Shown here: piece by piece, positions 44,997-54,758 of the stretch | How positions within the stretch are numbered: position 1 is the first letter of the stretch | Layout of the letters: every line of letters starts with the position of its first letter | NCBI GenBank assembly: GCA_903848955.1 | Contig: CAINHS010000095.1 | Span: forward strand, 1-64,000 | DNA length: 64,000 nucleotides | From: an uncultured beta proteobacterium | GTDB lineage: Bacteria; Pseudomonadota; Gammaproteobacteria; Burkholderiales; Rhodocyclaceae | Reading direction: 5' to 3' | Made by a program: the position numbers and the translations under genes | Notes under the pieces: generated by a model | Database searches by the model: none | What the model was told of the DNA's origin: nothing | Seen by the model: only the letters and a program-made list of their open reading frames with translations

Positions 44997-46193
44997 CTAC
45001 ACCTGTGCCTTGTCGGCTGGCTTGCCGGCGTCCTTGGCGCGCTCGGCTTCCTCGGCCGCATGGGACAGGCCGAGATTGCGCGTCAGCATGATCGCCGCGC
45101 CCGCCGCCGCGCCGGCAACCGCCGCCACGGCGGCCGCAGAAGCGAAGGTGGCCGCCTTGCCCTGCTCCTCGACTATGCGCGGATACTGCTGCGGCGGAGC
45201 AACGTTGAGCATCCTGGCGACCTGGTGAATCGGCTTCTGGAAGCCGACGCCTTTCTCCGAACAGCCGATGCAGGGATGACCGCAACCGACCGGCCAGTTG
45301 TTCTCGCCGGCATCACCGAAGCCCAGCGTCGAACAGTTGGCGTAGGTTTCCGGTCCCTTGCAGCCCAGTTTGTAGAGGCAGTAGCCCTGACGATGACCGG
45401 CATCGCCGAATTCCATGGCAAAACGGCCGGCGTCGAAATGGGCTCGACGCTCGCAGTTCTCGTGGATCAGGCGCGAGTAGGCAAACTTCGGGCGACCCAG
45501 TTTGTCGACTTCCGGCAATTTGCCGAAGGTCAGGAAATGCACCACGGTAGCAAGGAAATTGTAGGGGTTGGGCGGACAGCCGGGAATCGTCACCACCGGC
45601 TTGCCGAGCACTTCCGCCACCCCTGACGAACCCGTCGGACTCGAATCGGAGAGCGGAGAAATCGTCGAGGGCATGCCGCCCCATGAGGCACAGGAACCGA
45701 TGGCAATCACCGCTGCGGCATCCGCCGCACATTCTTTGAGCAGATCAATCGCCGTGTGACCGCCGATCTTGCAGTAGATGCCGTTCTGCTTGGTCGGGAT
45801 TGCGCCTTCGACCACCAGCACGTACTTGCCCTTGTTCGCCTTCATGGCGTCCTTGCGGGCGGCTTCGGCCTGATAGCCGGCGGCAGCCATCAGGGTTTCA
45901 TGGTAATCGAGGGAGATCACGTCGAGGATCAGCTTTTCCAGCGTCGGGTGTTCGGCGCGCAGGAGCGACTCCGTACAGCCCGTGCATTCCTGGAAGTGCA
46001 GCCAGATCACCGAGGGACGCTTGGCCGCTTCGATCGCCTTGGCCACCGCGGCTTCGGCGCCGGCCGGCAAACCCATGGTCACGGCCAGAGTTGCGCAGAA
46101 TTGCAGAAATTCCCGCCGCGGCATCTCGAGGCGTCGTTCGATGTCTTGCAGCGTTGTGCGGTCCGTTTCAAAGATTTCGTTCGTGGTGCCCAT
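44997..46193 (-). CDS. hybO: Hyb-type [NiFe]-hydrogenase small subunit with Tat leader
   Basis: MPRREFLQFCATLAVTMGL Tat motif; VIWLHFQECTGCTESLLR; GSCASWGG; C-terminal anchor. Confidence 0.93.
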   Translation of the reverse strand: MGTTNEIFETDRTTLQDIERRLEMPRREFLQFCATLAVTMGLPAGAEAAVAKAIEAAKRPSVIWLHFQECTGCTESLLRAEHPTLEKLILDVISLDYHETLMAAAGYQAEAARKDAMKANKGKYVLVVEGAIPTKQNGIYCKIGGHTAIDLLKECAADAAAVIAIGSCASWGGMPSTISPLSDSSPTGSSGVAEVLGKPVVTIPGCPPNPYNFLATVVHFLTFGKLPEVDKLGRPKFAYSRLIHENCERRAHFDAGRFAMEFGDAGHRQGYCLYKLGCKGPETYANCSTLGFGDAGENNWPVGCGHPCIGCSEKGVGFQKPIHQVARMLNVAPPQQYPRIVEEQGKAATFASAAAVAAVAGAAAGAAIMLTRNLGLSHAAEEAERAKDAGKPADKAQV

Positions 46194-46252
46194 GTCTGCT
46201 ATCCCCCTCCGAGAGTCAGGCCGCGTCCGGACCTGATGCTGAAGGAGGTAAC

Positions 46253-46267
46253 GCAAGTCTCGCGCCA
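46253..46267 (-). promoter_or_regulatory. Sigma-54 promoter for the hyb operon
   Basis: Minus strand TGGCGC-GAGAC-TTGC (one mismatch to TGGCAC-N5-TTGC), about 60 bp from the hybO ATG; GGAGGGGG Shine-Dalgarno just before the ATG. Confidence 0.7.
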
Positions 46268-46407
46268 GTTCCATGAAGCCCTGTCGTACACTGTCAATTC
46301 AACGGGTTGACAGGTGTGCAGCGCAACATATGGCGACTCGGGTGATTAGTTTATTTCCATCTGACTAACCATCTGTATCCGGTGCGCCGCCTGAGTTGGT
46401 GCCGGCC

Positions 46408-47751
46408 TCAGGTGAGGAAAGACTTCAGCAAACCCAGCAAGGCACAGACGCCGATCACTTTCATGATGTCGATCTTGTATGTCCAAAGTGCTATGAACGA
46501 TGCCGCTGCGACGACGGCTGAAATGGCATCAAAGGGTCCGGCAAACGGCGCGGCGTCGGTCGCTTTCGGCCAGAATGCGTGCCACGCGAAAAAGGCGGCG
46601 AGGTTGATGATGACCCCGACCACCGCTGCTGTGATGGCGGTCAGCGGTGCGGTCAGTTTCAGTTCGCCGCGGGCGGACTCGATCATCGGTCCGCCCGCGA
46701 TGATGAAGAAGAAACTCGGCAGAAAGGTGAAGAAGGTCGCCACGGCCGCACCGGCGAGTCCGGCAGCGACGGAATTGCTCGCTACCTGCTTGCCGACGCC
46801 ACCGAGGTAGCCGACCCACGTCACAATCATGATCAGGGGCCCCGGGGTGGTTTCGCCCAGCGCCAGACCGTCCATCATCTGCGGACCGGTAAGCCAACCG
46901 AAATGCTCGACGGCCGCCTGATAGACATAGGGCAGCACGGCGTAGGCGCCGCCGAGCGTGAGGAAAGCGGCCTTGGTGAAGAAAGCGCCCATGCGGTAAA
47001 GATCGGGCATGCCGCGCAGGACCAACATGGACGCGGCCCATATCGCGAAGAAAGCGATGACCGCTGTAGCCAGCTTGCCCCAGCTGAATTTCGCATGCAC
47101 AGGCGGCGGTGTATCGTCGTCGATGATGGCCGGGCCGTATGTCTTGTTCGCGGCGCCGTGACCACCCCCCGCCTTGAACTTGTCCGGCAGCAGTTTGCCG
47201 CCGATGGCGCCGAGAATCGCAGCAGCCAGGACTATCCACGGGAAGTCGATACCAAGAAAGAATGTGCCGGCGAAGGCCATGACGGCAAGGCCCAGCAGGA
47301 CCCCGTTTCTGATAGCCCGCGAACCGATGCGCCAGGCCGCGAACAGCACCACGGCGACCACGGCCGGTTTGATGCCGTAGAAGATTCCCTGCACCGCCGG
47401 AACTTCACCGAAATTGAGATAGATCCCTGCCAGGAGTGACAGCAGCACGAAGGCCGGCAGGAAGAACAGCACCCCGGCCATCACCGCACCCCTGATGCCG
47501 TGCATCAGCCAACTGATATAGATGGCCAACTGAATCGCTTCCGGCCCGGGCAGCAGCATGCAGTAGTTGAGCGCGTGGAGATAACGGTGTTCCGAGATCC
47601 AGCGCCGGCGCTCGACCAGTTCCTGATGCATCATCGAAATCTGCCCGGCCGGACCGCCAAAACTGATGAAACCGAGTTTCAGCCAGTACTTGAGGGCTTC
47701 GCCGAAGGGCGGAACGGGGGGCGGACCGGCGGCGACAGGGGGTTCACTCAA
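46408..47751 (-). CDS. chrA: Chromate transporter ChrA (CHR family)
   Basis: KLGFISFGGPAGQISMMHQELVERRRWISE; TLGGAYAVLPYV second-half repeat; many TM segments. Confidence 0.92.
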   Translation of the reverse strand: MSEPPVAAGPPPVPPFGEALKYWLKLGFISFGGPAGQISMMHQELVERRRWISEHRYLHALNYCMLLPGPEAIQLAIYISWLMHGIRGAVMAGVLFFLPAFVLLSLLAGIYLNFGEVPAVQGIFYGIKPAVVAVVLFAAWRIGSRAIRNGVLLGLAVMAFAGTFFLGIDFPWIVLAAAILGAIGGKLLPDKFKAGGGHGAANKTYGPAIIDDDTPPPVHAKFSWGKLATAVIAFFAIWAASMLVLRGMPDLYRMGAFFTKAAFLTLGGAYAVLPYVYQAAVEHFGWLTGPQMMDGLALGETTPGPLIMIVTWVGYLGGVGKQVASNSVAAGLAGAAVATFFTFLPSFFFIIAGGPMIESARGELKLTAPLTAITAAVVGVIINLAAFFAWHAFWPKATDAAPFAGPFDAISAVVAAASFIALWTYKIDIMKVIGVCALLGLLKSFLT

Positions 47752-47896
47752 GCGACATCTCCTTGTGCAAGTTGTTCATGAGGCTCGACGGCGCGGTCGC
47801 CAACGGCGGGCCGTTGGCCGGGATCCGGCAGAAGAGCAACAAGGCCGGTTTTGTGCAAACATGGGCGGACTCAATCGAAACAAAGATCTGAATAAC

Positions 47897-48424
47897 ATGG
47901 CCAGAATTCTCATCGTCTTCTCATCCACCGACGGTCACACTGAAAAGATATGCACGCAGTTGAAGCGGGTGATCGAACAGAACGCACATCAGGCAACTGT
48001 GGTTGCCATCCAGAATGTTCAGCAGGCGGGACTGGAAACCTTCGACAAGCTCATTGTCGGCGCCAGCATCCGCTATGGCAAGCACAGCAAGCTGATATTC
48101 GATTTCATTGAACGCAACCTGCCGCTGCTGGAGAGAAAATCGAACGCCTTCTTCTCGGTCAATATCGTCGCCCGCAAACCCGAGAAGAACCAGCCGGAAA
48201 CCAATCCGTATATGCGCAAGTTTCTCAAACAGACAACCTGGCAGCCAAAAAACCTGGCGGTCTTTGCCGGCAAACTGGATTATCCGAAATACGGCTTTTT
48301 CGACCGGTTGATGATCCGCTTCATCATGTTGATTACCCATGGCCCCACCGATCCCGCTACGGTAGTTGAATTCACTGACTGGGGAAAAGTGGAAGCTTTC
48401 GGCCAACTGGTCAGCGACATGTAG
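47897..48424 (+). CDS. hemG: Flavodoxin-like protoporphyrinogen IX dehydrogenase
   Basis: MARILIVFSSTDGHTEKIC flavodoxin loop; ARKPEKNQPETNPYMRKFL. Confidence 0.88.
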   Translation: MARILIVFSSTDGHTEKICTQLKRVIEQNAHQATVVAIQNVQQAGLETFDKLIVGASIRYGKHSKLIFDFIERNLPLLERKSNAFFSVNIVARKPEKNQPETNPYMRKFLKQTTWQPKNLAVFAGKLDYPKYGFFDRLMIRFIMLITHGPTDPATVVEFTDWGKVEAFGQLVSDM

Positions 48425-48574
48425 CGGGCGTACCTTGCTGCGGCGCACCCGCAACACCAACTGGGGCTGCGCCTCAAGCGGGCCGCGGCAGCGTGGAGTA
48501 AACTGCCAAGCATGACATTGCCGCCGGATCAAGTAGAACCGGAGTGCCCGGAAAAGCGCCTAGGAGAAGAAAAA

Positions 48575-49198
48575 GTGAAGAAATCGACGATTCGCGGGCT
48601 GGTCATCTTGTCGATGGCGGTTCCCCCGGCGATGTTTGTCCAATCGACAATGGCCGAGACAATGGCCGATCGCAGCGGGAAAGAAGTCGTCGAGACAGTT
48701 TGTGTCGGCTGCCACGAGACAGGAAAGGACGGCGCGCCCATGATCGGCGACCAGGCGGAATGGGCCAGGCGCGCTTCCGCCGGCTTGAATGTTGTCACCG
48801 GGCACACCATTACCGGCATTCGCAAGATGCCCGCTCACGGCGCACGCGCATCGCTTTCCGATCTCGAAATGAGCCGGGCCGTGGCCTTCATGGTGAGTGG
48901 CGGCAAGGCCGTTGATCCAGCCAAACCTTACAGTTCGCCCAGCCAGAAGACCGGCGAACAGTTGGTCAGGGAACGCTGCATCGAGTGCCACGCCACAGGC
49001 AAGGAAAAGGCGCCCAGAATCGGCGTCATGAGTGACTGGCAGCCGCGCCTGACGTCGGGGACCGAGAAATTGGTCAACTCTGCGATTCGCGGCCACAACG
49101 CCATGCAGTCGCGCGCCGGCATGGCCAACCTGAGCGATGCCGACCTGCGTGCGGCCGTCGTCTTCATGGTGGTACAGAAGCAGCCGCTGCAGCCTTAG
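48575..49198 (+). CDS. Periplasmic di-heme cytochrome c (two CxxCH motifs)
   Basis: CVGCH and CIECH motifs in tandem cytochrome c5-like domains; GTG start after AGGAGAAG-like sequence. Confidence 0.88.
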   Translation: MKKSTIRGLVILSMAVPPAMFVQSTMAETMADRSGKEVVETVCVGCHETGKDGAPMIGDQAEWARRASAGLNVVTGHTITGIRKMPAHGARASLSDLEMSRAVAFMVSGGKAVDPAKPYSSPSQKTGEQLVRERCIECHATGKEKAPRIGVMSDWQPRLTSGTEKLVNSAIRGHNAMQSRAGMANLSDADLRAAVVFMVVQKQPLQP

Positions 49199-49240
49199 GT
49201 TCCGCTCGCGGCGGAGCCGCAAGGGCGCATCACGAAAAAC

Positions 49241-49438
49241 CTATTTGTACTTTTTGAATACGGCTTTTGCGTCCTGGCCGGCGCGCGCCAGCGTGCAGAT
49301 TGACGGGTCGTCGTCGTGGCCGCTGAAGAAATCATCGGCCTGGGCGCGCATCACCAGCGCTATCGCAGCCTCGTCGCTCAGGTCGTACTCTTCGGTGAGG
49401 AGCGTGGTGACTTCATCAAGGTGCTCTTCATAGGTCAT
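49241..49438 (-). CDS. Small hypothetical protein (65 aa)
   Basis: MTYEEHLDEVTTLLTEEYDLSDEAAIALVMRAQADDFFSGHDDDPSICTLARAG, compositionally normal and in an intergenic slot. Confidence 0.6.
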   Translation of the reverse strand: MTYEEHLDEVTTLLTEEYDLSDEAAIALVMRAQADDFFSGHDDDPSICTLARAGQDAKAVFKKYK

Positions 49439-49478
49439 GTTGAATCACCCCGCTGCCGATGGCTCTTGCTTTGCTTCA

Positions 49479-49754
49479 TCAGTGTCCGTGTCCGGCCTTG
49501 GGTTTAGCCTGCGGCGTGGCCGTCACGGCAGCTTCCGGATAACGGATGACCTCGATCCGTTCATCGGCTTCGAGCCAGAATTCACCGTGAGGCCCCTTGG
49601 CATTGCCGGTAATCAGCATGATCAGGCCGTCCTCCAGCCGCACCTCGGTGACGGTTTCCCAGGCGAAGCTGGGATGGGCGTTGGTTCCGGTGCCGTTGTA
49701 GATGTGGTCCTTGACCCGCACCTCCGACGCCGCCACGATAATCCTGTTGGTCAT
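49479..49754 (-). CDS. Small hypothetical protein (91 aa)
   Basis: MTNRIIVAASEVRVKDHIYNGTGTNAHPSFAWETVTEVRLEDG; no competing ORF in this slot. Confidence 0.6.
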   Translation of the reverse strand: MTNRIIVAASEVRVKDHIYNGTGTNAHPSFAWETVTEVRLEDGLIMLITGNAKGPHGEFWLEADERIEVIRYPEAAVTATPQAKPKAGHGH

Positions 49755-49826
49755 GAGCGGTTCTCCCTGTTGCAGGTATTTCAACAGAAATTACGACGCA
49801 CCGCCATCACCGCTCAAACGCCGGCG

Positions 49827-52800
49827 TCAGGCAAGCGGCTGAAACAGCACGTCCAGATCGCCGGCGGTGAGCAGATGACTGCCGCCTTCGCCACCCGAAC
49901 CGCCTGTCTTCATCAATTGATCGGCCAGGCCGCGCTTGCGGTTCTGCAGGGCGAGAATTTTTTCTTCCACCGTGCCCTGGGTCATCAACTTGTACACAAA
50001 CACCGGCTTGTCCTGCCCGATGCGATGTGCCCGCGCCGTGGCCTGCTCTTCGACTGCCGGATTCCACCATGGATCGTAGTGGATCACCGTATCGGCGGCG
50101 GTCAGGTTGAGACCTGTGCCGCCGGCCTTGAGGCTGATCAGGAACAGCGGCACGCGGCCTTTCTGAAAATCATTGATGGGCGTTTCGCGGTCGCGGGTCT
50201 GGCCGGTAAGTTTGGCATAGGCGATGCCGCGCTTTTCCAGTTCCAGTTCGATCAGGCCCAGCATCGAGGTGAACTGCGAGAACAGCAGTACCTTGCGGCC
50301 CTCATCGAGCAGTTCATCGAGCATTTCCATCAGGGTCGCCAGTTTGGCAGAATGGGCGTGGCCTTTCTTCACCAGCGCCTCGGCGGAAGGCAGCTTTACC
50401 AGGCGCGGATCACAGCAGACCTGCCGCAGTTTCAGCAGCGCGTCGAAAATCATGATCTGGCTGCGGCCCACGCCCTGCTCTGTCAGCACCAGACGCAGTT
50501 TGCGGTCGAAAGCCACGCGCAGGGATTCATACAGGTCGCGCTGGCCGCCCTCGATCTCGACCCAACGCACCATCTCGGTACGCGGCGGCAGGTCTTTCAG
50601 CACCTGCTCCTTGGTTCGCCGCAGCAGGAAGGGCCGTACCCGCTCGGCAAGGCGGGCGCGCATTTCCTCGTCGCCCAGCTTTTCGATCGGCGTGCGGAAC
50701 ACCTGGGTGAAGCGTTTGGCATTGCTCAACAGCCCCGGCATCAGGAAATCGAACTGCGCCCAGAGTTCGCCCAGATGATTCTCCAGCGGCGTACCCGTCA
50801 GCGAGAGACGATGGCGGGCCTTCAGGCTGCGCGCCACCTGGTGCGACTGCGCCTTGGGATTCTTGATGAACTGCGCCTCGTCCATCACCAGCAGGTGGTA
50901 GTCGTGGGCCAGCAGGGTTTCGCGGTCGCGCACCAGCAGCGGGTAGGTCGTCAGCACCAGATCGGCGTGCGCGATCTGGTCGAAATGCCGGGCGCGGTCC
51001 TTGCCGTGCAGAATCAGCACCTTGAGCCCGGGTGCGAACTGCGCGGCTTCGTCGCGCCAGTTCGCCATCAGGCTGGTGGTGGCCACCACCAGACTGGGCC
51101 GGTCCGCCCTTCCGGAAGCCTTTTCCAGGTGCAGGTGCGCCAGCGTCTGCACCGTCTTGCCCAGGCCCATGTCGTCGGCCAGGATGCCGGCCAGGCCGTA
51201 TTCGCGCAGGAATTGCAGCCAGTCCAGACCGATCTGCTGGTAGGGGCGCAAGGTCGCCGTGAATCCCGGCGCCTGCGGGCAAGGGGTCATGCCGGAGAAA
51301 TCGCGCAGACGCCGGCCCAGGTCGCGCAACTCTTCGCCGCCTATCCACTGCGTCGGCAGATTGTCCAGGCCGGCCAGCGCAGCGGCATTGTGGCGCGACA
51401 GGCGCGGCCGGTCTTCGTCGAGAAACTCCAGCAGCGGCAGCAGCCAGGCCTTCAACCGGCCGACGGGCACCGGCAGTATGCGCCGCGCATCGAGCGCGAC
51501 GGGAAATGTCTGGCTGTCTTCGAGACCGCGCACCACGCCAAGCAGATCAGGCTGTTCGCGCAACAGGCGCAACAAGGGCGGCACCAGGCTGATGCGCTCG
51601 CCGCCGACACTGACGCCGAGATCCAGGTCGAACCAGTCGCTGCCGACCGATTCTTCCACCGCCACGAACCAGTCGTCCGCCTGAGCGATGCAATAGGGGA
51701 AGGTCTCGCCAAGCACCACTGATATGCCGCGTCGTTCCAGTTCCGGCAAACCCTCATTCAAGAAAGACAGCCAGCCGACGGCATCATTGCGCACCGGCAC
51801 CAGTCCATCCTCGGTGCCATCAAGACGCTGGTAGTTCAGCAGGCCCCGCGTCCAGCTCTCAAGCCCCATGGTCTGCAGCAATTGCCAGACTTCACTTTCC
51901 GCTTCGAGGTCGCGCTGCAAGGTCTGCCACTTTCCGCCTGCCCGCTGCCGCATGAATGGTGAAGGCCGCTCCGCCCCGGCCACTGTCAGATGCTCCGGAT
52001 AGTCGAAATACAGCACCGCAATCGCCAGATCATCGTGCAGGCGACTCATGTTCATGTGACGGAAACGCCCCTGAGTGAGCAGCAGGCGCGCCACAGGCTT
52101 GCCCGCCGCCAATGCTTCCGGCGCATCGGGAAGCGGCAGGGCTAGGTGCCGCTCGCGCGCGATCTGGGCCAACTGCTGGCGCACCAGCGGCGCGTCGGCT
52201 TCATTCAGCGGTGGCGCCGTCATGAGTCGCTGCAGCAGATGGGCGGACAGGTCCGATTGCAGTTCGCCGACAACGCGAGCCACCGGGTCGAGATAGAACG
52301 GCGGCCAGGTCGGGATCATCTGCAATCCCGCCGGCAGGTCGAAAGTCAGTTGCTGCAGACCGGCCGGATTGTGTGCCCACAACAGATTGAGCTGCCTTGG
52401 CGGAGCGGATGCGAGAGGCTGTTCCACCAGTTGATCGAGATACAGCCTTCCCGTGCGTAGTGCCAGACGCAGCAACAGCGATCCGGTCTCGCCGCCGAGG
52501 TCTACGGCTTCATTGTAGAAATAGCCGCCGCCGGCCTGCAGAGCCAGAAACAGGCGCAGAGGCGGAATATCCTCGTCGAGAATGAATTCGCGATGACTGC
52601 GGGCGCTGCCGAGGTCATAGGGCTGCGGACGGTACACCGCCGGCTTGCCGAAGCCGCCTTTCTTCAAGGGACGACTCTTGCCCAGGCTGAGGCTGGGGGG
52701 ACTGTCCGGCCGCAACAGATAAACCACACGTGACGGGGAAGTTCTTGCAACCGGCTTCTGCGTCACCTGCTCGTTCAGGGAGTCCAGCCAATCGAGCGTC

Positions 52801-53186
52801 GCCGCGCTGGGTTCCGGAAATTCGGTCTGATGCCGCGACGGAGCGTTGGCGTCAGCAAGACTTCCGATATCCGTCATTTCGCCCAGGCTGAGCAGCACCG
52901 CCACCACGTGCTTGCAGTTCTGCTGCAGCGGGCACATGCAAACGTTATCGACGCCCAGAATCGCGCCGTCGCGGTCCACCTCCAGCCAGACATCAACCTC
53001 ATAGGGATGCTTGCGCGTGCCCTGGACGTCGGCTTCGACATGAATTTCGCCGGGCGCCCGTTCCACACGCTTTACCCGCACGCGACCCTGCGCGGCGTAA
53101 GCATGGCCGCGCTGCAATGTCGCGCCGGTGAACAATCCGGGACACTTGTCCAGAAGGTGGTGGCCGGAGGAGGAATTAACAGTCAT
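49827..53186 (-). CDS. SNF2/RapA-family helicase with N-terminal SWIM-type zinc finger
   Basis: DDMGLGKTVQTLAHL (motif I), VMDEAQFIKNPKAQ (motif II), SLTGTPLENHLGELW, C-terminal RAHRIGQ; N-terminal CMCPLQQNCKH. Confidence 0.93.
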   Translation of the reverse strand: MTVNSSSGHHLLDKCPGLFTGATLQRGHAYAAQGRVRVKRVERAPGEIHVEADVQGTRKHPYEVDVWLEVDRDGAILGVDNVCMCPLQQNCKHVVAVLLSLGEMTDIGSLADANAPSRHQTEFPEPSAATLDWLDSLNEQVTQKPVARTSPSRVVYLLRPDSPPSLSLGKSRPLKKGGFGKPAVYRPQPYDLGSARSHREFILDEDIPPLRLFLALQAGGGYFYNEAVDLGGETGSLLLRLALRTGRLYLDQLVEQPLASAPPRQLNLLWAHNPAGLQQLTFDLPAGLQMIPTWPPFYLDPVARVVGELQSDLSAHLLQRLMTAPPLNEADAPLVRQQLAQIARERHLALPLPDAPEALAAGKPVARLLLTQGRFRHMNMSRLHDDLAIAVLYFDYPEHLTVAGAERPSPFMRQRAGGKWQTLQRDLEAESEVWQLLQTMGLESWTRGLLNYQRLDGTEDGLVPVRNDAVGWLSFLNEGLPELERRGISVVLGETFPYCIAQADDWFVAVEESVGSDWFDLDLGVSVGGERISLVPPLLRLLREQPDLLGVVRGLEDSQTFPVALDARRILPVPVGRLKAWLLPLLEFLDEDRPRLSRHNAAALAGLDNLPTQWIGGEELRDLGRRLRDFSGMTPCPQAPGFTATLRPYQQIGLDWLQFLREYGLAGILADDMGLGKTVQTLAHLHLEKASGRADRPSLVVATTSLMANWRDEAAQFAPGLKVLILHGKDRARHFDQIAHADLVLTTYPLLVRDRETLLAHDYHLLVMDEAQFIKNPKAQSHQVARSLKARHRLSLTGTPLENHLGELWAQFDFLMPGLLSNAKRFTQVFRTPIEKLGDEEMRARLAERVRPFLLRRTKEQVLKDLPPRTEMVRWVEIEGGQRDLYESLRVAFDRKLRLVLTEQGVGRSQIMIFDALLKLRQVCCDPRLVKLPSAEALVKKGHAHSAKLATLMEMLDELLDEGRKVLLFSQFTSMLGLIELELEKRGIAYAKLTGQTRDRETPINDFQKGRVPLFLISLKAGGTGLNLTAADTVIHYDPWWNPAVEEQATARAHRIGQDKPVFVYKLMTQGTVEEKILALQNRKRGLADQLMKTGGSGGEGGSHLLTAGDLDVLFQPLA

Positions 53187-53322
53187 TCAAGAGAAGGGGC
53201 GGACGGTCATGGGGCGGCGACCTTAGCACATAACGGCACACTTCCAGGCAATGCTTTGCGCGCCGGTGCCTTGCATGACTGCATGAGATGCAGGGCCGGA
53301 TCCACGCGGCCGCGTGCCGGCG

Positions 53323-53805
53323 TCAGGTCTTGGGCTTCAGATGTACATGGCCGCGAGCCCGCCCTGCAGGGACGTAGCCGTGATGATGCTCGCGACCGGA
53401 ATCGAGCTCGACGTCGATCAGGTTGAGTTGCCCGTGACGCACCCCGCGCTCGGCGATCAGTGCGTCGGAAAATATTCTGACCGCAGCCGTCGGCCCTCTC
53501 AGGATGACGCTTTCAAGACAATTCTCGTGATCGAGATGGGCGTGCAGGCTCGCCACCGTAAGGTCATGCTGGCCATGCTGCAAAGCCGTCAGGCGTTCAG
53601 CCAGGTCGCGCTCGTGATGGTTGTAGACGTAGGACAGATTGGCGACGCAGTGCGTCGCCTCGCCACGCTTCTGGCGTGCCTGCTCAAGATGCGCACGCAG
53701 CAGATCGCGCACCGCCTCGGAACGGTTTTGATAGCCGCGTTCGGCAATCAGCCGGTCGAACTCCGCTGCCAGATCGGCATCAAGGGAAATCGTTATGCGC
53801 TCCAC
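53323..53805 (-). CDS. nikR: Nickel-responsive regulator NikR
   Basis: Ribbon-helix-helix MERITISLDADLAAEFDRLIAERGYQNRSEAVRDLLR; metal site pattern HDLTVASLHAHLDHENCLE. Confidence 0.93.
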   Translation of the reverse strand: MERITISLDADLAAEFDRLIAERGYQNRSEAVRDLLRAHLEQARQKRGEATHCVANLSYVYNHHERDLAERLTALQHGQHDLTVASLHAHLDHENCLESVILRGPTAAVRIFSDALIAERGVRHGQLNLIDVELDSGREHHHGYVPAGRARGHVHLKPKT

Positions 53806-53806
53806 A

Positions 53807-54718
53807 CTAGAGCCTGCCTTTCGTTTCGAGCACCGATTCGACTATGCCGCCGCGCTTCAGGCACTCCAGCCGGCGCTGCCTTTCCATCCTCACCACGCGC
53901 TCCAGATAATCAAGGTTGCGCTCTATCGATTCCGTATAAAAATTCCGGCCGGCGCCCTGCTGCTGGCTGAAATGCCGCGTCAGATGCGTGGAAAGGCCGT
54001 TCAGATCCCGATCGAGCCGGATCTTGGTGACACGGTAAAAGTCGCTGGTCTTCTCCAGCAGGTCGTGGACGTCGGCAAAGCCCCCCATCTGCGCCTCCTC
54101 GAATTCGAAATACAGCAGCAGCAAGCGCTCCAGGTATTCGCGGTTCGCCATCTGCCCGATCAGGTCGGCGGTGGCGGTGACGTAAGCGGCCCGTTGCTGC
54201 TGCCGGCTGTCGAACTTGATCAAGTCAGGGGCCTTGCGGTGGTCGGTAAGCAGGATCACCCTGATCGTGGTCTCGAGCACATCTGCCGGCAAATCGAGAA
54301 GGTGGGTTCGGGCGAAGTCCGCTCCCCGCAGAACATGAGTATCGGTGAACTGTGCCCCGCTGCCGCCGGCCTCGTCGTACTTCATCAGGTAGCCGACGTC
54401 ATGCATCAGGGCGCCGATCAGCGCGGCGTCGATGTGATCGGCATCAAGCCCCTGTCCGGCCAGATGCAGGCCGTGCAGCATGCGGGCGGCGCACATCACC
54501 ACCTCGTTGGCATGGCTGCGGTTGTGATAAGGCGTCTGCAACTGCTGATAGCCGGGCAGGTCGCCGTCAAATGCACGAGCCAGCAGTTTGAACGCACCGG
54601 CCAGCCGCTGCAGGTCGTGATCCGGCGCGAAGGCACGGACTATCGTGCCCACCTGCGCCTGCACCTCTTCCGTGTCGCTAATATTGCCCAGCGCGGCAAA
54701 AGGACTGTCGAAAACCAT
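53807..54718 (-). CDS. HD-domain phosphohydrolase (PDEase-like)
   Basis: YHNRSHANEVV ... ALMHDVGYLMKYDE, HD-type metal motif. Confidence 0.8.
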   Translation of the reverse strand: MVFDSPFAALGNISDTEEVQAQVGTIVRAFAPDHDLQRLAGAFKLLARAFDGDLPGYQQLQTPYHNRSHANEVVMCAARMLHGLHLAGQGLDADHIDAALIGALMHDVGYLMKYDEAGGSGAQFTDTHVLRGADFARTHLLDLPADVLETTIRVILLTDHRKAPDLIKFDSRQQQRAAYVTATADLIGQMANREYLERLLLLYFEFEEAQMGGFADVHDLLEKTSDFYRVTKIRLDRDLNGLSTHLTRHFSQQQGAGRNFYTESIERNLDYLERVVRMERQRRLECLKRGGIVESVLETKGRL

Positions 54719-54758
54719 TGTCAGGAGGGATCCTCAGGCGTCGCCGCGGTCGATGCGC

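Noticed and set aside
49437-51722. 761-aa plus-strand ORF opposite the SNF2 helicase
   Set aside because: Q/R/H/A-rich shadow ORF; the minus-strand helicase has all canonical motifs.
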